Shown: positions 33,879 through 46,430, counted from the first letter of the stretch. The stretch: DNA of 64,000 nucleotides from Yarrowia lipolytica (GCF_001761485.1 NC_090775.1:1984001-2048000), one strand, 5' to 3'. The notes: generated by a model from the letters alone, not told the origin. Translations and numbers: made by a program.

Positions 33879-33892
33879 GGAGGGGGGGGGGG
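33879..33892. repeat. poly(G) run
   Basis: A run of twelve to thirteen G with one A nearby, unusual in this window, where homopolymers are nearly all A/T. It may be error-prone in sequencing. Confidence 0.6.
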
Positions 33893-34465
33893 GTCAGAAA
33901 CAGATGGCGTTTGTATGATAGGCGCCGTGGTATAGAGTCAGTGACTGTCTAAATGAGGGTAAAACACCATCAGGATCTTCATTGCGACACACGATCAACC
34001 AGAATCCACGTTTCATCGGCACAAACACGGCTGATAGCAGAGGATAGACACAAGCACAAGCGGGCAGGCGATAATCCCACTACCCGGGGCTAGAGACACG
34101 CTAAAACCAATTCAACGAGAGTCTATAGACATATTGGTGTAGTCAGTCACAGCGCCTCCGCATGTTTTCTTTTGCAGACCAGGTATCGTTTGTACTAACA
34201 CCCACCCACTGCTTCCGACCCTAACCCCCTTGTCTGCCGAAATAGCTGCTGAAATAGTGCCCAACGTCAAAATTAACAAATGCAGGGCTTGCGACCGGCA
34301 TGACGTCCGGGCCGGTGTTAATGCTGTATGTCAACCAGGGGGAGAGCCGGTCCAACTATACATGTCACCAGCACCATCACCTCATTCCGACGGTCTCCTT
34401 AGACTTGAAGATCCGATCCGTGAGCAGTCACGAGTGAGGGAGTCCAGCTTGCCTCGACCATGTAG

Positions 34466-34510
34466 CAAAAAGAAACCGGGAAAAAAGAAACCGGGCAAAA
34501 AGAAACAGTG
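34466..34510. repeat. 15-bp tandem repeat, 3 copies
   Basis: The unit AAAAAGAAACCGGG, preceded by C or A, occurs three times at 34466, 34481 and 34496, with the last ending in CAGTG. The period keeps a frame open on the plus strand (KKKPG repeats) but no gene is supported. Confidence 0.7.
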
Positions 34511-36447
34511 CCACTGGTTTCTCGCTCGCAAAAGAAATCCGGCACTGCACAAAAAGGAAACCGATCTTCTATCTGGTCGGACGAATGCGGAAAAAAAAGC
34601 AACTGTTCCCGCAGTCTGGTGAGTATGGGCAGAGTATAAATATCCGAACCGTGTATCTGGAAGCAGCTTAATAAGCTGATAGATAGCAGAGATTGATGCA
34701 GAAGGTGTTGGTTCTTTGATTTCATTTTGCTTGTCCCCTCTCAATTGTGATTCTGCTTAACCAATGTTTCCACTGACTGACTTACATTACATAAGCAGTC
34801 ACCAATTTACATTGTACTTAGCTAACCCAAACGGGCGCCGAGACACCAAAATGGAAGACCCCCCTCCCTCCTCCTCCCGCACTGAGTTTGAATGTCTTGT
34901 CTGGTGAGGGAAAAAAAGCAGTTCCGTACAGCACAAGCAGGCAAAAAAAAAGCACTGTGTGTGAGCTTCTTGTGCATAGGGTCTCTTGTTCGGGCTGAAT
35001 CCAGACTTGTGTTTGGAACCAAGAGCTCCGACTCGCTTGTGAAAGGTCCTGCTGTGAAGCCGTAGCCTGCGGAGTTCTCGGGGAATTGGCACCCACAATG
35101 GTCGTCTGGTCGATAGACAGGACTCAACAAGTACAACGAAGATCATTCTGCAACCGCTGCTTGGCGGCGACAGTCTCGAACGTATGTATGTTCAAGTACG
35201 ATCCCGACTGCACAAGGTATGGCCTGACTTGATTTAGATCGGCCTCACCTTACATGGAGCATGGTCGATCATCGCTTGTCTTGACCCCTCAAAGATCGTC
35301 GTCCCTACATTATAGACTTGGAGAGCCTGTGGAACATGGGGAAGCGCTGGGGGGGCACTGACACAGTTTGGAGCTGTACAGTTCCCCGGGTTCTCCGGGG
35401 TCAGGTACCAGACGAAGACAAAAGGAACCCCCCCAAATGGAACCTCCCCACCATCATCCTGCCCTTCCCCCTTCCCCCACCATGCCCAGCTTCTTTGTGA
35501 CGCCTGTCTCACCTCGTGAACCCCTAGATTATCGCTCTCACCCGCCGCCCAGCTGCACCAGAGGGTACCAGTAGGGGAGAGGCAGGTTTCAAATGCATAT
35601 CCTGTCTCACGTTAGCGGACCAAATGAGCCGTAGATCTGCATCCGCATCAGCATGGATGGTTCCGCGGTTCAGGAGCAACTAGCGTTGGTTGGTGCGCTG
35701 GTTGCAAAGTTGCCAGGATGTGCAACACACTGCCGCCAGCTTGCATCTCCGTTTCCCGCAAGCTTAACCCAAACCGAAAAATCCCGAGCCAAGAGAGAGA
35801 AGGCCCCCCCCTTCAGTGGTTGCCCAAAGCTGTCTGAACCTATACAAGAAGTACCTTCCCGCTCGTGCACCATTCTACAGTCGCTGAAAAACACTCTGAG
35901 ACTCGTCTGTTACAAACTCTCGCCACCTTGCTATCTTTAGCACAGGTGAAACTCGAGACATTCATACAAGTCAAATAGTGGCGATACACTGGTGATACGG
36001 AACCGATAGCATCGCAACTTCACCGAAAGCTTTACCCTTCGATTGTCTTACCGACGTAACAAGTACATAATACAAGTGCCGGTACAGTCCCTGTATGATA
36101 ATGCCCTGGCAGAAGTATGACTCCAACATAGTACATCCAGTAGACTATGTTTGCGGTCATTACAGTAGCTTCAATAGATAAGAGACATCGGGATGTATAT
36201 TAGCTCTTGAACTCGTATCACGGACCATACGGCACTCTCCTACAACTCTTGTACAATTACATTATGTTCATTATCTATCGTCCATTCGAAAACCTGCTGG
36301 TTGGATTTCAAATATAACCCCAATGCTGAGCTCCAGAGATTAAATGACTCATGGAAAACAGTCGCCACAGGCATACACGAGTGAGGTGTATCTCTCCGCG
36401 CTCTCTCGTTCTCTTGCCGTATGTCGTTTCACCCTCGTCTTAGTGTC

Positions 36448-39312
36448 TTAACACTCGTTAATCGCCTTCAACCGTGAAATGGCCTTGGGGTGCTTCTGGG
36501 CAGCAGCCTTGAAATACCACTTCTTGGCCTCGTTCAGATCCTTATGCACACCAATACCCACCTCACAGAAGTATCCCAAAGCGTACTCGGCCTTGACCAG
36601 ACCCTTCTCGGCCGCCTTTCGAGCCCAAAGATACGCCTCCGTATCACTCTGCTGTAGAATACCATCGCTGCCGGTCAGGTACCAGCCCGACAGAGCCAGT
36701 TCAGACTCGGGCTCGCCCTTCTGAGCTGCATAGGAGTACCAAGCAATGGACTTTTTGGCGTTGACATCACAGCCTAGAGTTCCATACTCGTAGCAGCAGC
36801 CCAGACGAAACTGAGAAGGAGGATAACCGAGCTTGCCTGCAGCCATGAAAAGCGATAGTGCTCGAGTCTCGTCCTTACGAACCACAGATCGCCCATCGGC
36901 CGAAATCGCACTCATCTCATAAGTGGGACGCTCATATAGAAGAGCCAATTCATGAAGGGCATGTGGGTTCTCTGAATCAGCCTTGGCAGCAGCCTCTTCC
37001 AACAACGCAACAGCCTCCTGAATATTCTTCTGCTCCCCTAGAGTGCCGTGAAGGTGAGTCATGCCAAGCTTGTAGAGAGCCTTTGTGTCACCCAGATCAG
37101 CAGCCCGTTTGTACCACAGAACAGCCTTTCGAGCATCTCGTCGGGTTCCAATACCCAGCTCGAAACACACTCCGACTCTGTAAGAGGCCTCAGGATGACT
37201 CAGACCGGCTGCCTTGTTATACAGATCGAACGCTCGCTCTTTGTCTGAGCTCTGGACTCCATACTCAAACAGAGCAGGCGCATAGTTGACGGCAGCCAGC
37301 TTCTTGACAATCTTCAGACCCTGCGTTGTCCAGTAGTCTCTATTTTTCTTGGCTGTTTTCGAGTCGATGGGGTTTCCGTTCTGGGCCTTGTCTGCCAGTT
37401 GAGCTGCAGCCTTGAACATTGCCTGTGCGTACTCAAGCTGGGCATGATTGTCGTCTGGGTTCGCCATAGCACGCTGTTTTTTGGCCTCCAAAGACGCATG
37501 CGTGAATGTGAGACTACTGGGGCTCGGGAATTCACTAGTCTTTGCTTCTGAGCCTCGTCGGTCGTCACCACCACCTCCACGAGGATCTTGTCGTCGGTCA
37601 TCTGAACCTCTTCTGTCATCACCTCTTCGTCCGTCATGGTTGCCTGTCTTGATGGGATAGGGCGCGTTGGGATGTGAAAAAGACGCCTTTGTGGGCGAGG
37701 GGTGCGATAACTGCGCTGCCGCTTGTGCTGGTGATGATGTGTTGATATGCATCGGGGGCTTCACAGGCACTGCTGCAGGAACGTCCAGTGCGTACTTGCT
37801 GTTCTGAGGCTGAGGAACCGGAGGAGGAGCATGTGTAGGCAGCTGAGTACGCTCTTCGTCGTAGGGATTCTCTTCCTTGTAGCTGTCAACGTACTGGTGA
37901 GGAATGGGGTTGACGGGGTTCTCGGGTTGAGGATAATGCGACATTCGCACGTAGATTTTGCGCTCGATTTCCGCCCCTCGGTTGTCGCTGTGGTTTGTGT
38001 TTGTGTTGTACGAGTTTGACGCTGCTGCCGACGTGAACTGAAAGCCAGGGTTCGAGTCATGGGAATCACGCGACTCGGTGTTTGTAGGCGAAAACGTGTT
38101 GTTGCTGCCTCTGTCGTTGCTGCCTCTGTCGTTGCTGCCTCTGTCGCTGCCACGGTTGTAGTCGTTGCTGCTGTGGTTGTAGTCGTTGCTGCCGCGGTTG
38201 TAGTCGTGCAGATCGGGCGTGCTACGAGACGCCTGCTGCGGGATGGACGGTTTTACCACGGAGCTCTGCCCAGACGCAGGCGCAGGAACCTTGGCCTTGG
38301 GGAGAGGGTAGGGCAGATGCTGGGCCTGGGGCGAGTTCCGTTTGGCCACTGTGGCTGCATACGACTGCACGGGAGGCCCCGGGTTCTGCAATGGGCTCTT
38401 GGATCGCACACTAAGATTGTTGATGCCTGCAGTGAGGTCCGGCTCCGACTGCGAAAACGCATTTTGTTGCGGCTGCTGGTAACTGTTGTTGGGATGATGC
38501 TGATACTCGTCCTGTCGAGGAGGATACGACTGTGGCTGGCCTCCGTTGTTAGCCGGCTGATCGTACTGGTGATCGCTGTAACCGTGGTTGTCGTATCCTT
38601 CGTCGTTGTAACCTCCGTGGTTGTTATAACCCTGGTCGTATCCTTGGTTATCGTATCCCTGGTCGTAGCCCTGATCGTAGTTCTGGTTATCGTAGCCCTG
38701 GTCGTAGTGCTTCTGGGCGGGAGGTGGGGCGTGAGCTTGCTTGTGATGCTGCTGGGGAGGAGGAGCATGCTGAGGAGGCGCTCTGTAACCCTGGGGGCCG
38801 CGTTGGGGAGGTGGTGGTTGCTGGTAGTGTCCATGTCCGTGATTCTGAGGTGGTGGGGGAGCATTCTGGTAGCCTTGGTTGTAGTTCTGGTCATACCCCT
38901 GAGCCCCTCCGTACTGGTCGTAGCCCTGGTCATAGCCCTGGTTGTATCCTCCTCCGTATTGATCGTAGCCCTGATCGTACCCTTGATCATAGCCCTGATC
39001 GTAGTATTGCTGCTGTGGAGGCGGCTGCACGGGCTTGGGGGGCGGTTGGAACTGCTTGGCCGGTTTGTATCGTTGACGAGGCCCCGGGCCTCCGTGGGAT
39101 TGCGCTCCGGGAAGTCCGCCAGGTCCCGGAGGTCCAGGAGGAGCAAACCGCTGGGGAGGCCCCGGTCTACCGCGTCGCGGCACGCCATACGACCGGCCGT
39201 AGTTCATGCCGGGCTGGTTGTACTGCTGAACAGAGGCCATGGGGGCGTCTCCAGGCCCATCGCGACGTTTCAGCCGGTCTTTGGCAGGTAGGGCTCGTGA
39301 GATGCCGTCCAT
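36448..39312 (-). CDS. Sel1-repeat protein of the Skt5/Chs4-Ack1 type with a GYDQ-rich N-terminal domain
   Basis: A 954-residue protein. The C-terminal third (about 680-945) contains about seven Sel1/TPR-like repeats, with signatures such as AVLWYKRAADLGDTKALYKLG and AYLWARKAAEKGLVKAEYALG. These are closest in character to the fungal Skt5/Chs4 (chitin synthase III activator) and Ack1 proteins. The N-terminus is low complexity: Pro/Gly/Arg-rich at first, then tandem GYDQ/GYDN motifs (about 104-255), Gln/Pro runs, and serine-asparagine repeats of GSND (about 375-405). The protein ends AINEC, so it lacks the C-terminal CaaX prenylation box of budding yeast Chs4. A role in recruiting chitin synthase or in Pkc1-linked wall signalling is inferred from the family. 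Which paralogue it is cannot be told by eye. Confidence 0.83.
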   Translation of the reverse strand: MDGISRALPAKDRLKRRDGPGDAPMASVQQYNQPGMNYGRSYGVPRRGRPGPPQRFAPPGPPGPGGLPGAQSHGGPGPRQRYKPAKQFQPPPKPVQPPPQQQYYDQGYDQGYDQGYDQYGGGYNQGYDQGYDQYGGAQGYDQNYNQGYQNAPPPPQNHGHGHYQQPPPPQRGPQGYRAPPQHAPPPQQHHKQAHAPPPAQKHYDQGYDNQNYDQGYDQGYDNQGYDQGYNNHGGYNDEGYDNHGYSDHQYDQPANNGGQPQSYPPRQDEYQHHPNNSYQQPQQNAFSQSEPDLTAGINNLSVRSKSPLQNPGPPVQSYAATVAKRNSPQAQHLPYPLPKAKVPAPASGQSSVVKPSIPQQASRSTPDLHDYNRGSNDYNHSSNDYNRGSDRGSNDRGSNDRGSNNTFSPTNTESRDSHDSNPGFQFTSAAASNSYNTNTNHSDNRGAEIERKIYVRMSHYPQPENPVNPIPHQYVDSYKEENPYDEERTQLPTHAPPPVPQPQNSKYALDVPAAVPVKPPMHINTSSPAQAAAQLSHPSPTKASFSHPNAPYPIKTGNHDGRRGDDRRGSDDRRQDPRGGGGDDRRGSEAKTSEFPSPSSLTFTHASLEAKKQRAMANPDDNHAQLEYAQAMFKAAAQLADKAQNGNPIDSKTAKKNRDYWTTQGLKIVKKLAAVNYAPALFEYGVQSSDKERAFDLYNKAAGLSHPEASYRVGVCFELGIGTRRDARKAVLWYKRAADLGDTKALYKLGMTHLHGTLGEQKNIQEAVALLEEAAAKADSENPHALHELALLYERPTYEMSAISADGRSVVRKDETRALSLFMAAGKLGYPPSQFRLGCCYEYGTLGCDVNAKKSIAWYSYAAQKGEPESELALSGWYLTGSDGILQQSDTEAYLWARKAAEKGLVKAEYALGYFCEVGIGVHKDLNEAKKWYFKAAAQKHPKAISRLKAINEC

Positions 39313-39991
39313 GGTGTGGTGGATGAGAGGTGGTGGTATAGAGTTGGATGGGAGTATGTGGAATGTGGGTTAGGAAAGAGCACGCTACAAGTGCCAAGAG
39401 ATTGTACCCGTGTACAAGTACGTGGAGTCTACTGAATGGTGATGCAAAGAAAGAGGTGTGTTTGTACGGTAGATCTGACTGGTCAGACATTTTTTCTTTT
39501 CAGCACTCCGATTGGCCAACCAATGTACCTACTCGTGATCGGTGCTTCTTTTTTTTTTTTTTACCGCCGTCGCTCGGATATGAAATGAAATTGTTGCTGA
39601 TTTGGGACAAGTCACGTGGCAAACGCGTCAAGCCCATACAGCAGGTGGGGGACTTGTACTTGTACTTCATCGAAGGAGTCAAAGAGACTGGAAACCGATC
39701 CCTTACGAGCTGGAAATTGGCTGCTTCATCCACTCACAAAACCCTCGTATCGACCTCATCGACGATCCATCGGAAACCAGACACAAAGGTGCAACAAGTA
39801 CCACCCCCCTGTCTCGCTCAGAGGTTATATGCTGGAGATCTGTGGAGACGAGGAGAATGGGCCACAGGCGGGGGAAACGGTTCTGCTCTCAAGACTCCGA
39901 CTAGACGCGTTGGTCCGTTGTTTTTGCACCGTCCAGAATGTTTTTTTCTGTGCTAAGCAGCACTAATAGACCAACTTGTTAGCGGGGCATG

Positions 39992-40017
39992 TTTTTTTTT
40001 TTTTTTTTTTTTTTTTT
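39992..40017. repeat. poly(T) tract, 26 bp
   Basis: Flanked on the left by TAGCGGGGCATG and on the right by CTGCATG, with a second TAGCGGGG at about 40041. The short duplications on both sides resemble the edges of a small minus-strand poly(A)-tailed insertion. The match is short and may be chance. Confidence 0.75.
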
Positions 40018-40106
40018 CTGCATGTTAACCAACTGTTACTGTAGCGGGGTCAATTAACTGCCCAACTACAAGCATTGGTTTTTTTTGAGTTCCTACTAAC
40101 ACACCA

Positions 40107-40269
40107 GGTTCCCGAAAATATCCATCATCTAGCCACCTATTGGCTTATGGATACCGTTGGTCAAAACACCATCCTTCGTTTGATACAAACGGTGTTGTGT
40201 CTGGCTCCAAATAATACTCTGAATTTGCTCTACAGTACACATGAAAACATCGCCAGTGGTCGGAAATAG
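40107..40269 (+). other. possible spliced exon or remnant after a CTAAC acceptor
   Basis: TACTAACACACCAG at 40093-40106 is a strong-looking 3' splice site, preceded at a short distance by a poly(T) tract. The sequence after it stays open for 53 codons (VPENIHHLATYW...) to a TAG. No GTGAGT or GTAAGT donor was found in the 700 bases upstream, only GTATGT (39355) and GTACGT. I recognise no homologue. Confidence 0.2.
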
Positions 40270-41210
40270 AACTCTATGCTTCGTAGAGTTCTCGGTAACC
40301 CACATTTCGGACCAGTCCTCACATCGTTCTCAACTAACGCTTTTTTTTCTGGACGCATTTCGGTCCCATTATAGCGGCTACTTGGCTGCTAAACAGGTGG
40401 GGGTCTGCCAATGTCCACGGACTTTTTCACCTTGGAATTGCTTCTTTTAGCGCTAACATTCGTACCACTGCCTTTCATGCTCATGCAATATCAGTGCAAG
40501 TACAGTACCATACACGGATGGTGAGACAAATGGGTCCAGAGACCCGAAAAATAAGAAGCAGAGAGCAAAGGACCTCCTACTTGTGTACACTTGTTGTTTT
40601 TTCATCGAGATATCATCAGCGATTGGTGCCCACATTTTTGTTCATGATATATCCATGGAATGTTGAACAAACTTCAACGACACTCCATGGCACATTGCAA
40701 AAAGCACCTCTTACGACACACGGACTCCTGGTGAAAATAAAATAAAAAATGACATCCAAAATGCAGAGTGAAAATGGTGCATGCAATTGTGTTGTCTGAC
40801 GTCTGGCGATTTTTGCAAGACGCCAGACAGAATTAATTTTTGTTGTGAGGGTCACGTGCTACATGGAAATTAAGCTTCCGCTTACCGCGTTTTCACCCCG
40901 CTCCTATATACATGAATGAGTTATAAGACTCATCGGAGATCCATATAACGATGAATACGGCAGTGAAGCAAGTCATGGGACAAATTTACGTCTAGTAGAG
41001 GCGGAAACGGCATTTAAATGCTTCTTTATGGGTCACCACCATGCGTCTGTGGCATTTAGCAATCTTGGGGATCTACACCTTGGTATTTTTTTTTGTCTTG
41101 AGCTGAAACACGAGGAAGTCTCGTACATACAGCACTGTACCTGAAGTACTTGTTGCGATCGACAATCGAGCCGACACCCCTTCACCCGTGCATTTTTTTT
41201 ATCATAAAAT

Positions 41211-41250
41211 CATTTTTATCTCTTTTTATCTCTTTTTATCTCTTTTTATC
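41211..41250. repeat. 10-bp tandem repeat (TCTTTTTATC), 4 copies
   Basis: Four near-perfect units, pyrimidine-rich, directly followed by CTGGGATCCC. Simple repeat. Confidence 0.85.
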
Positions 41251-42403
41251 TCCTGGGATCCCACCTCCATCCCATCCATAATCGATACAAACCCCGACCA
41301 CGAACCTAAGTAAACCCACCACTGCTGTACAGTATGGAATGTCTCAGTGGTGTGTCATTAGTACCGAATGCACGTAGGTTTGTGTACAGTCAATGTCTCT
41401 ACACACTCATTATCTCTGTCTCTCTTCCCATGTACCATGTCTACCCCACAGATGCAGAAGGTGTCTTTGTATAAGCGAGACAGGGCGAGTGAAAGAAGCA
41501 GAAGCATTTGGACCTATGGTATGGGGGGGACTATTTTTAGAACTCGGCGGGAACGGCTGATATAGGCGTCCGGTGAGTTTGCGCTCGCGTTTGCGCAAGG
41601 TCTAAAGTGGTCTCTATTATTCCCTTTCACGGGCCTATTCGGGCTCATTTTTCAACGCTACTCGTACTGTACAATGTACTCGTACTCGTACTCGTGCAGC
41701 ACGCAAGACTTCTTTTTTTAATGTTTGAAGAGGAGCTACCCGCCACATTACACAAACCCAACCCTTCTTCCCATTGTGCGCTCTGTCACTCCCACCAAAA
41801 AGGGTCGTCAAAACTTTGGTGCAGAATGTCTGAATATTACGTCTGAGACAAGAGCTTGGTACATGTAGTGTATGTACTGTACTGGGTTAAGATTACGGTT
41901 TTGATTTATGAAGCTGGGACAAGATCGTCGCGATGACAAGTTTGCATGAGGCAGGGATTCAGAATTTGTAAGCTTTCGTAAGCAACGGTGCGGCTGCCCG
42001 TCGCTGGCCCCGATTGCGAGTTTCGATGAGGCGAAAAACACGCTTAATTTCGGGCGCTTGTGGCGCGTTCCAGCGCTCTTTTCTGTTCCAAGATGTCAAC
42101 TTATTGGATTTCTTTTGAATTTCCTCATGATTAACATTATTTATCAATTGTCCCACCTCCGATCCTCTCCGACGCAATACTCGATGATGTGAAAAAGATG
42201 AAAATAAAATAAAATAAATATAAGAGAGAGAGAGCGAGACAATCGGAGGCAAAGGCGGGTGTCTGATCGATTCCCACCGACCCACGTACTTGAAATTCTA
42301 TCGGTTGCAGGGTTTGGCGCGATTGACAAGCATTCTATGGAATAACTAAATTAATAAAACTACGGTATAGTATGTACGTACATGTAGATTTGAAATATTT
42401 AAA

Positions 42404-42407
<4 letters not shown>

Positions 42408-42435
<28 letters not shown>
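42408..42435. repeat. (AT)n microsatellite
   Basis: Fourteen AT dinucleotides within a strongly AT-rich 100-bp segment. Confidence 0.9.
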
Positions 42436-42444
<9 letters not shown>

Positions 42445-44416
42445 ATTCATTTGATCTGCGTAAGTAATAATCACAGTAAATTTTATTTAATTAAAAAGCG
42501 GACGCAATCAAACAACATCAAGTAAACGGGGGTCCACCGCCCACCGCCGCCAACTACAACTAGCGTCAATTACACTTCTCCAATCATCTCCCGTTTTAAT
42601 TGTTTCCCCGCTAGTTCCACATGTACGCCTGTCTTGATGCATGGCACCATTGTGTGGCCGATTCCCGTAGCTTTTAGCCGAAAAAGCAACGTTATCAAAA
42701 CAAAATCTCAAACAACGGCTTAATCCGTGCTTTAGATTCAAGATCTGCCAGACAGACAAGGAGCAAATTAGGGTTGTGATGCAGCAGGGTTTATACTTTA
42801 AGCCTCCCTGCGCTGCACGCTAAAATGGTGCTGAGAGAACCAACCAAAAAACCCAGAGAAAATGCAAAAGGGATGGGGGGAAAATAACCGAGAGCATAGG
42901 GAAAAAATACAACCCGGACACGGACACGGAAATAACTTTGTCCGAACTGTCGTCGAACAAACTACAGGAGACCCTGCGACAGGGTGTAGTTTCAGGTTGA
43001 GAAATACGGCGACATAGTGCAGCATGTATGAGCACAGTACACTGGTAGCTGGTTGCACTGTAGCCACACGTACCGTACTACTTGTACTAATATATACTCA
43101 AAGATATAACCATGTTCCTTTAGTCTACATCATCTTGCAACCCCATTTACGCACCTCTCATTAGGTGCAGCAGCGTCCTAGTAAACATTGGTCAAATGCT
43201 AGACACCCGATGCGGGCATTGTTTCATTACAAGTAATATTCCCCATTGGGCCGTTGTTTGCAGGTTGGTCCACCGTTGGAAACACCCGACTCCCCGTCAA
43301 TGCAATGGAGGTGTATGAATCCTGTAACCTTCTCCAACCCCCAGAGTGATCTTCACATTCCGAGACAAATCTCAGTATCAGATTAGTGGGGTGCAATGAC
43401 CAGGTCTGGACCTACAGACAGACATTGACGTTGAATCGGTAGAGAGCGAAACGGCCTTTGTTCTGTGAATGTCTCTGATTTGTCTTAGTGGTTAGAAGGA
43501 GGGGGGGTTGTAGAATATCCACTCTGTAAAATTCCCTTCCGCATACCCTCGTGGTCTTTGTCCTGTCTTATCGTTTAACTCATCGCGCTCTGCATTGCTC
43601 AACCAGGGTGGGCACCTGACAAAGCTGACACTGGATGTACTGGAATCCTTCAATGTTCGATGCACATGGAGAACAATGGCTTTTCAAACAATAACCAGAC
43701 GGACTTTGGGCTGGTCAATGGTGTCCTTGTCCCCTTGTTTTAAGACTGAATGCAGCAGCGACCCGCGCGAAAATCGCCCGAACTCAAGAATCGACAGCGA
43801 AAAATGAAAGAAAAAAAAAATAATCTCGGCTAGCTTTGTTTACAGCGCCAGATCAGATTGATGGCTTTTTTGCTTGTCTTCGCAAGTGGTCTGTTTTATC
43901 ACCTAATCGCGACGACTCCAACGCACGGACTTGACTGCATTCTACTTTTACGCCGTTAAAACAGTAGTGTAGCACAAAGAAGAAGCGAAAGGTCGGCAAA
44001 TGAACCCATTGAGCAACACTAGAGGTACGGGTACCCCACCATGACCACCCTGCATCGACTTACAGCCTCGTTTTCGTCGTTTTCAAATTTTTGAACCTGA
44101 TCTGAGTTCTGGAGCCGAAAGCAACAACCTGTTTCAGGACTGCAGGGGTAGCATCTAGAACTTAGTGTGAGGGATGGACTGTCTATTCTACTTGTAGCTG
44201 GACTAGCATGGCTGCTTGAAGATCCATGTGAGGTTTCTTCTTCGACCTGGGTGCTTCCGAAAGAGGAAGTCTGCATTGTGGGCCAAGCGATCGCATACTA
44301 CAAGTAGGGAGTCTGAGCGGATTTCCGGTAACAAAGTGAACAGGGGTGTTCCATGTGTTCAAGTACAGTACCAGATAGTCTCTCCGTAAAGACTCTCAAG
44401 CCTCCCCCGCCCCCTA

Positions 44417-44692
44417 ATGAGCACTAGAGAACTTCTACATCAAGCGGCAACTGAAAAGTAGATTGAGGAAGCAATTGTCGATTATTCAATCGAGGAACAA
44501 CTGTCGCAGTCATGCGGACGCATAGACAAAAAAGAAAAGTGTCAACTCACGCTTGTTCCAGAAGTCTTTCTGGGAATGAATGGGTCCCGCAGTACAGACC
44601 AGGTTGAGATAATTATGGAACATATCAGGATGATAGGTCGACGGTCCAGGGACATGAGGATACATTTACTAGAACGACCCTCAGTTTGTTGA
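44417..44692 (+). pseudogene. possible remnant of a protein gene, one in-frame stop
   Basis: An ATG at 44417 opens MSTRELLHQAATEK, then a single TAG at 44459. The same frame then continues for 76 codons with good amino-acid composition (IEEAIVDYSIEEQLSQSC...) to a TGA at 44690. Two open stretches in one frame divided by one stop suggest a recently broken small gene. No homologue is recognised and splicing around the TAG is not supported by consensus sites. Confidence 0.25.
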
Positions 44693-46430
44693 TGCTGATT
44701 TTTATTTTGTTTTTGCAACTGTGGAACACTTAGTTTGAAGTTATCTGTAGGGTGGCGTTGTTTAGAACCCGTCTTGCTACAAGCCACTGAAAAAAAGCGA
44801 AGGGTAGTGTCTGTTTATTCTGTAGTAGTTTGAATCTGCTTACTTCTTTCGGTCATCTTTCGGTGCTTGTAGCTCCTCTGTTTCAACTTCCAGAGCCGTC
44901 TGAGTGAGTGTGAAGGAAACATGAAATGTTGGTGTGTGGTTCTTGAGAGGTGATACGAAGGGGTAGATGGTCGTTTTACAGCACTGAAAATGGTTCTTTT
45001 CATCTCCTGGTGTTCTTAATGGGTCTCTATCTGCGATATTATTTGAGAAATGCGCTATGCATCACCATATGTCATTATCACCAATATAATGAACCATAGA
45101 AGTGGCAATACGACAGTGAAGAGGATGAGATGTTGATCGTTCGTCTTTTTAGACGACTGGGATTGTTTATATCTACTCTTCAACTTATCCAACTCCAATA
45201 TCCTGGCTTGGATAATTTATCTCCATTTTTATGTACTAATTGGAAATTAAATTCCCGAAAATAATGAGGAAATATTGGAAGAAAGGCAATAAAGACTTAA
45301 GTAATATATCAATGGCGCCATTATCTTTGAATACAAGCCAATTTTCATGGTCTCTATCTATCTGAGCTCGGAAGAAACATCATTGATCCTCAATATTAGT
45401 TGGTGCTTTTTGAGAGTCTGCCGATAAAACACTCCCAAGAGCCCATGCTGTTGGTATATGGCCATTGGTTATTCATATCCGCCACCTGGCTATACTTTTT
45501 AGCCAGTCTACCACGTATTTTCCCCTTAGCCGAGTTCATACAAGGGTGTAGCGCTCTGAACTTTTTTTCTCGACGAAATGGTAGAAAATGTGGTTCCACT
45601 TCGCGGACTGGAGTTCCGGAGCAACTACGTCACGGTCTATACAAGATTCAGATACCTACTTGTAGCATTACTTGGTCTTTTGATGTGCTGTCGGTCAGTT
45701 CCCGAATACGACATGGATCTTATGTAGATGGATGATGGCGCTAGAGTTGGAATGAGATAGGCAAATGATGGATGGAAACACATTTTAGGAGAAGGAGAAG
45801 TTAACAATTTTGATCCACTCAGTGGATGCAATCTTTGATTGCCTTCCAGCTCTGTTCCAAAGCGGTCTAGAAAACCTACTACTTGTAGTAGCCGTGCTGT
45901 GTGTTATGTTTTGGAATCCTTCTGATATGGAAGTTAATTCAAGTCTTGTATAGAAAAGGGGCTGTTAATTAGTTGAAGTGCGTAGGTGGCTGTCAACGGA
46001 GCTTGAAGAAACACTATTACCAATACCTGGCGCCATGCTGTTGCAATTATTCTTGGAGAATCTTCCCCTATGCTTGTAATGCACATGTTGTTGGCAAGTT
46101 CAGATGCCCACCGAAATGATACCCAGTGCCTTGCCCACCAGATTGAATAGATGGGTACATTGGCGATGTTACGCCAGCCGGCAGGGAGCATTGACCTTTG
46201 TTTTTATTGCGCATGATAGTCGTCCCGTATGTGCAGTACTCGTACATCCATGTAGGGAGGTTGGTGCCGTGTGTGTTGGTTTTTCTGATTCCCCTATGCA
46301 AAAATAAAACTTGTCCAGTACTACGACTGCAAACGCGATAAGCAAGAAAAGACAATCTGGTGGCTGTGCACGTTGCTTAGATTGTGTATTCTAACTACTT
46401 GCTCTGGTTCAAGTAGATTCCTCCCGTAAA

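Larger units (their letters stand above)
32630..36447. other. 3.8 kb spacer between SOG2 and the Sel1-repeat gene
   Basis: The SOG2 promoter occupies the left side. The minus-strand frame upstream of its ATG stays open to 32875 but is not thought to be coding. One small candidate gene (33465-33716, minus) and a 15-bp repeat (34466-34510) are listed separately. The rest shows no gene. Confidence 0.5.

Noticed and set aside
38059-39326. Long plus-strand frames (410 and 200 codons) opposite the Sel1-repeat gene
   Set aside because: Shadow frames of the low-complexity N-terminal region, with a Val/Leu/Arg-biased composition and no homology.
40801-40828. Inverted repeat GTCTGGCG ... CGCCAGAC with a 12-base loop
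   Set aside because: Only eight-base arms, no adjacent gene end, and no second feature to suggest a terminator or transposon terminus.
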